The notes under the pieces: generated by a model
Told to the model about the DNA's origin: nothing
Database searches by the model: none
What the model saw: only the letters and a program-made list of their open reading frames with translations
In this document: positions 62,747 to 64,000 of the stretch, in pieces
Layout: every line of letters starts with the position of its first letter
Numbering within the stretch: the first letter of the stretch is position 1
Assembly (NCBI RefSeq): GCF_029504655.1
Contig: NZ_JAQFIL010000001.1
Span: forward strand, 1,431,001 to 1,495,000
Source of the DNA: Catalinimonas alkaloidigena
Lineage (GTDB): Bacteria > Bacteroidota > Bacteroidia > Cytophagales > Cyclobacteriaceae
DNA length: 64,000 nucleotides
Reading direction: 5' to 3'
Program-made: the position numbers and the translations under genes

Positions 62747-63661
62747 ATGAACCGAGAAAAGTTCCTTTTTATTATCAACCCCATTTCAGGTGGTTTAGAT
62801 AAATCTAAATTTTTAAACAAGTTAAATCAGGTTTTTCAAAACCAACAGAAATCATTTGAGCTGTTTGAAACCCAAGGTACTGAAGACGATCATATCAATG
62901 CACAAAAGGCTATTGAAAAACTCCAACCAGATGTAGTGGTGGCTGTAGGTGGTGATGGTACCTGCAATTTCGTAGCGGAACTCATTATCGATAAGCAAGT
63001 ATTATTTGGAATTATTCCTCTAGGTTCCGCCAACGGACTGGCAAGAGAATTAAACATTAGTGAGAATCATGAACTCGCTATCAAATTATTGCTGAATGGT
63101 ATAGAAAAACCTTTAGATGCCCTGATAATCAATGATAAACATCTTTGTTTACACCTCAGCGATATTGGACTAAATGCCAAAGTGGTAAAAAGATTTGAGG
63201 AAGAAAAGATAAGAGGGAAATTTGGATACTTACGCCAGTTCATCAGGGAGATAATTCATATTACACCTAAGAAATACCAATTTGAGCTGAAAGGAAACGA
63301 GTTTAAGAAAAAAGCCAATATGGTGGTGATTGCCAATGCATCAAAATATGGAACCGGTGCGGTTATGAATCCTATTGGTAAAATTGATGATGGTAAGTTT
63401 GAAATTTGTATTGTAAAACCTTTTCCCAAGTACGCTATTTTCTCAATCGCTTATCATATGTTTAGAGGTACCATCAAAACATCGCCCTACATAAAAATCA
63501 TATCCTGCAAAGAAATTATCATTCATAACCTTCAAAAAGAGGTGTTACAAGTTGATGGGGAAGTAATAGGTTACCCAACTACTGTGAAAGTAACTATAAA
63601 AAAACACGCTTTTCACATTATCGCTCCCAAACCCTCCACCAGAACATCTATTCTTGGTTAA
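62747..63661 (+). CDS. YegS/diacylglycerol kinase-family lipid kinase
   Basis: A 304-residue lipid kinase. FIINPISGGLDKSKF at the start, the nucleotide loop VVAVGGDGTCNFVAELI, and GIIPLGSANGLARELNI are the DAGK/YegS catalytic-domain signatures. A C-terminal beta domain follows (MVVIANASKYGTGAVMNPIG, DDGKFEICIVKPF, QVDGEVIG). It phosphorylates diacylglycerol, phosphatidylglycerol or sphingoid lipids; which one is not clear. Its end overlaps the convergent App1 gene by 14 bp. Confidence 0.93.
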   Translation: MNREKFLFIINPISGGLDKSKFLNKLNQVFQNQQKSFELFETQGTEDDHINAQKAIEKLQPDVVVAVGGDGTCNFVAELIIDKQVLFGIIPLGSANGLARELNISENHELAIKLLLNGIEKPLDALIINDKHLCLHLSDIGLNAKVVKRFEEEKIRGKFGYLRQFIREIIHITPKKYQFELKGNEFKKKANMVVIANASKYGTGAVMNPIGKIDDGKFEICIVKPFPKYAIFSIAYHMFRGTIKTSPYIKIISCKEIIIHNLQKEVLQVDGEVIGYPTTVKVTIKKHAFHIIAPKPSTRTSILG

Positions 63662-64000
63662 CCATTCTATCAAACACCATCTGGAAGTCACTAGCCATAT
63701 GCTTGTTAAATGTTTTCTCGTCTACAATACCTTTTAGTGCTTTGGGAGGCAGGTAACCATTTTTGATCGCATCTATTGCCGCAACTTCGGTATCTTTTAC
63801 CAGAAGCATTCTCGTATCATATTCAGCAAGTTCTTTGGCAATGTTGTACACAAAATCATGACGTTTGGGGTGAACATCCCTGATATAGATGGTTTTGATC
63901 CTCTCAGGATATTCATGGACGATCTGCTTATAAATTTCTGCATCATGTTGTCCGCTATCACCTATAAGGATAAACTCTCGTTCTTCATGAAGGCTAAGGA
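63648..64000 (-). CDS. App1-family phosphatase (DUF2183), 5' part cut by window
   Basis: The minus strand is open from the window edge to the stop at 63648, giving the last 117 residues of a larger protein. The segment EEREFILIGDSGQHDAEIY followed by KTIYIRDVHP is the conserved C-terminal core of the App1 phosphatidate phosphatase-like (DUF2183) family, with the HAD-type GDSGQxD motif. Bacterial members are envelope proteins of unknown lipid specificity. Its position beside a lipid kinase suggests lipid turnover. Apparent starts within the window (GTG at 63851) are internal. Confidence 0.85.
   Translation of the reverse strand, partial: LSLHEEREFILIGDSGQHDAEIYKQIVHEYPERIKTIYIRDVHPKRHDFVYNIAKELAEYDTRMLLVKDTEVAAIDAIKNGYLPPKALKGIVDEKTFNKHMASDFQMVFDRMVNQE

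Overview
The window is chromosomal DNA from a member of the Bacteroidota, most probably the Cytophagales. Supporting signs are a cbb3 oxidase locus with a fused CcoN-CcoO subunit, a TonB-receptor/DUF4249 pair, GSCFA, DUF255 and FAS1 proteins, rpsF-rpsR-rplI without ssb, few Shine-Dalgarno sequences, and -7 promoter elements of the TAnnTTTG type. Genus cannot be fixed from this window. I see no rRNA, tRNA, CRISPR array, prophage or intact insertion sequence.

Layout. 0-10 kb: a PIG-L deacetylase cut by the window edge, MOSC protein, lipoprotein MsrB, HAD phosphatase, TerB-like protein, a membrane-protein gene split by an amber codon, a LytS/LytTR two-component pair behind a four-domain fasciclin lipoprotein, and a class III aminotransferase. 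10-24 kb: a microaerobic respiration block on the minus strand (DUF6787-like membrane protein, hemN, a DsbD_2/SafE-type protein, ccoH, ccoG, ccoP, ccoQ, ccoNO, ccoS, ccoI, a universal stress protein and an FNR-type regulator), followed by an outer membrane protein and a MerC-like protein. 24-37 kb: housekeeping genes (gltA, SPFH protein, cystathionine beta-synthase, DUF1080 lipoprotein, priA, DUF255, GSCFA, rpsF-rpsR-rplI, SRAP protein). 37-48 kb: accessory and envelope genes (two unrecognised genes, a MORN-like repeat protein, the TonB receptor with its DUF4249 lipoprotein, unknown lipoprotein and membrane proteins, amidohydrolase, DUF5009-type and MarC proteins). 48-55 kb: acs with a sodium:solute symporter, then a decaying patch holding a DUF1549 gene fragment and an M56-peptidase/BlaI locus whose peptidase gene is broken twice. 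55-64 kb: Old Yellow Enzyme, a sorbosone-dehydrogenase-like lipoprotein with a cytochrome c lipoprotein, a POT-family transporter, and a likely envelope-stress cluster (topoisomerase IB, DUF4235-like, YqaE/Pmp3, YtxH, acidic lipoprotein, lipid kinase, App1 phosphatase).

The most interesting signal is regulatory. The Crp-family protein at 22333-23043 has cysteines placed like those of FNR. Upstream of ccoS-ccoNO, ccoI and the usp gene lie two 12-bp palindromes of the form TGAY-N4-RTCA, in each case starting exactly 22 bp apart. A single copy lies upstream of the DUF6787-like gene. In these promoters the gene-proximal palindrome sits 23 bp from a -7-like octamer, perfect at two of them, which places it near -41. 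This reads as a small FNR-type regulon with a rigid tandem-site design, and it also decides two start codons (ccoS at 18657 and the 10451 gene). Other points worth checking are the M56-POTRA fusion with its 20-bp-phased operator array, the amber-split gene at 4385-4816, the DUF1549 remnant, the MerC operator and a long palindrome between yqaE and ytxH.
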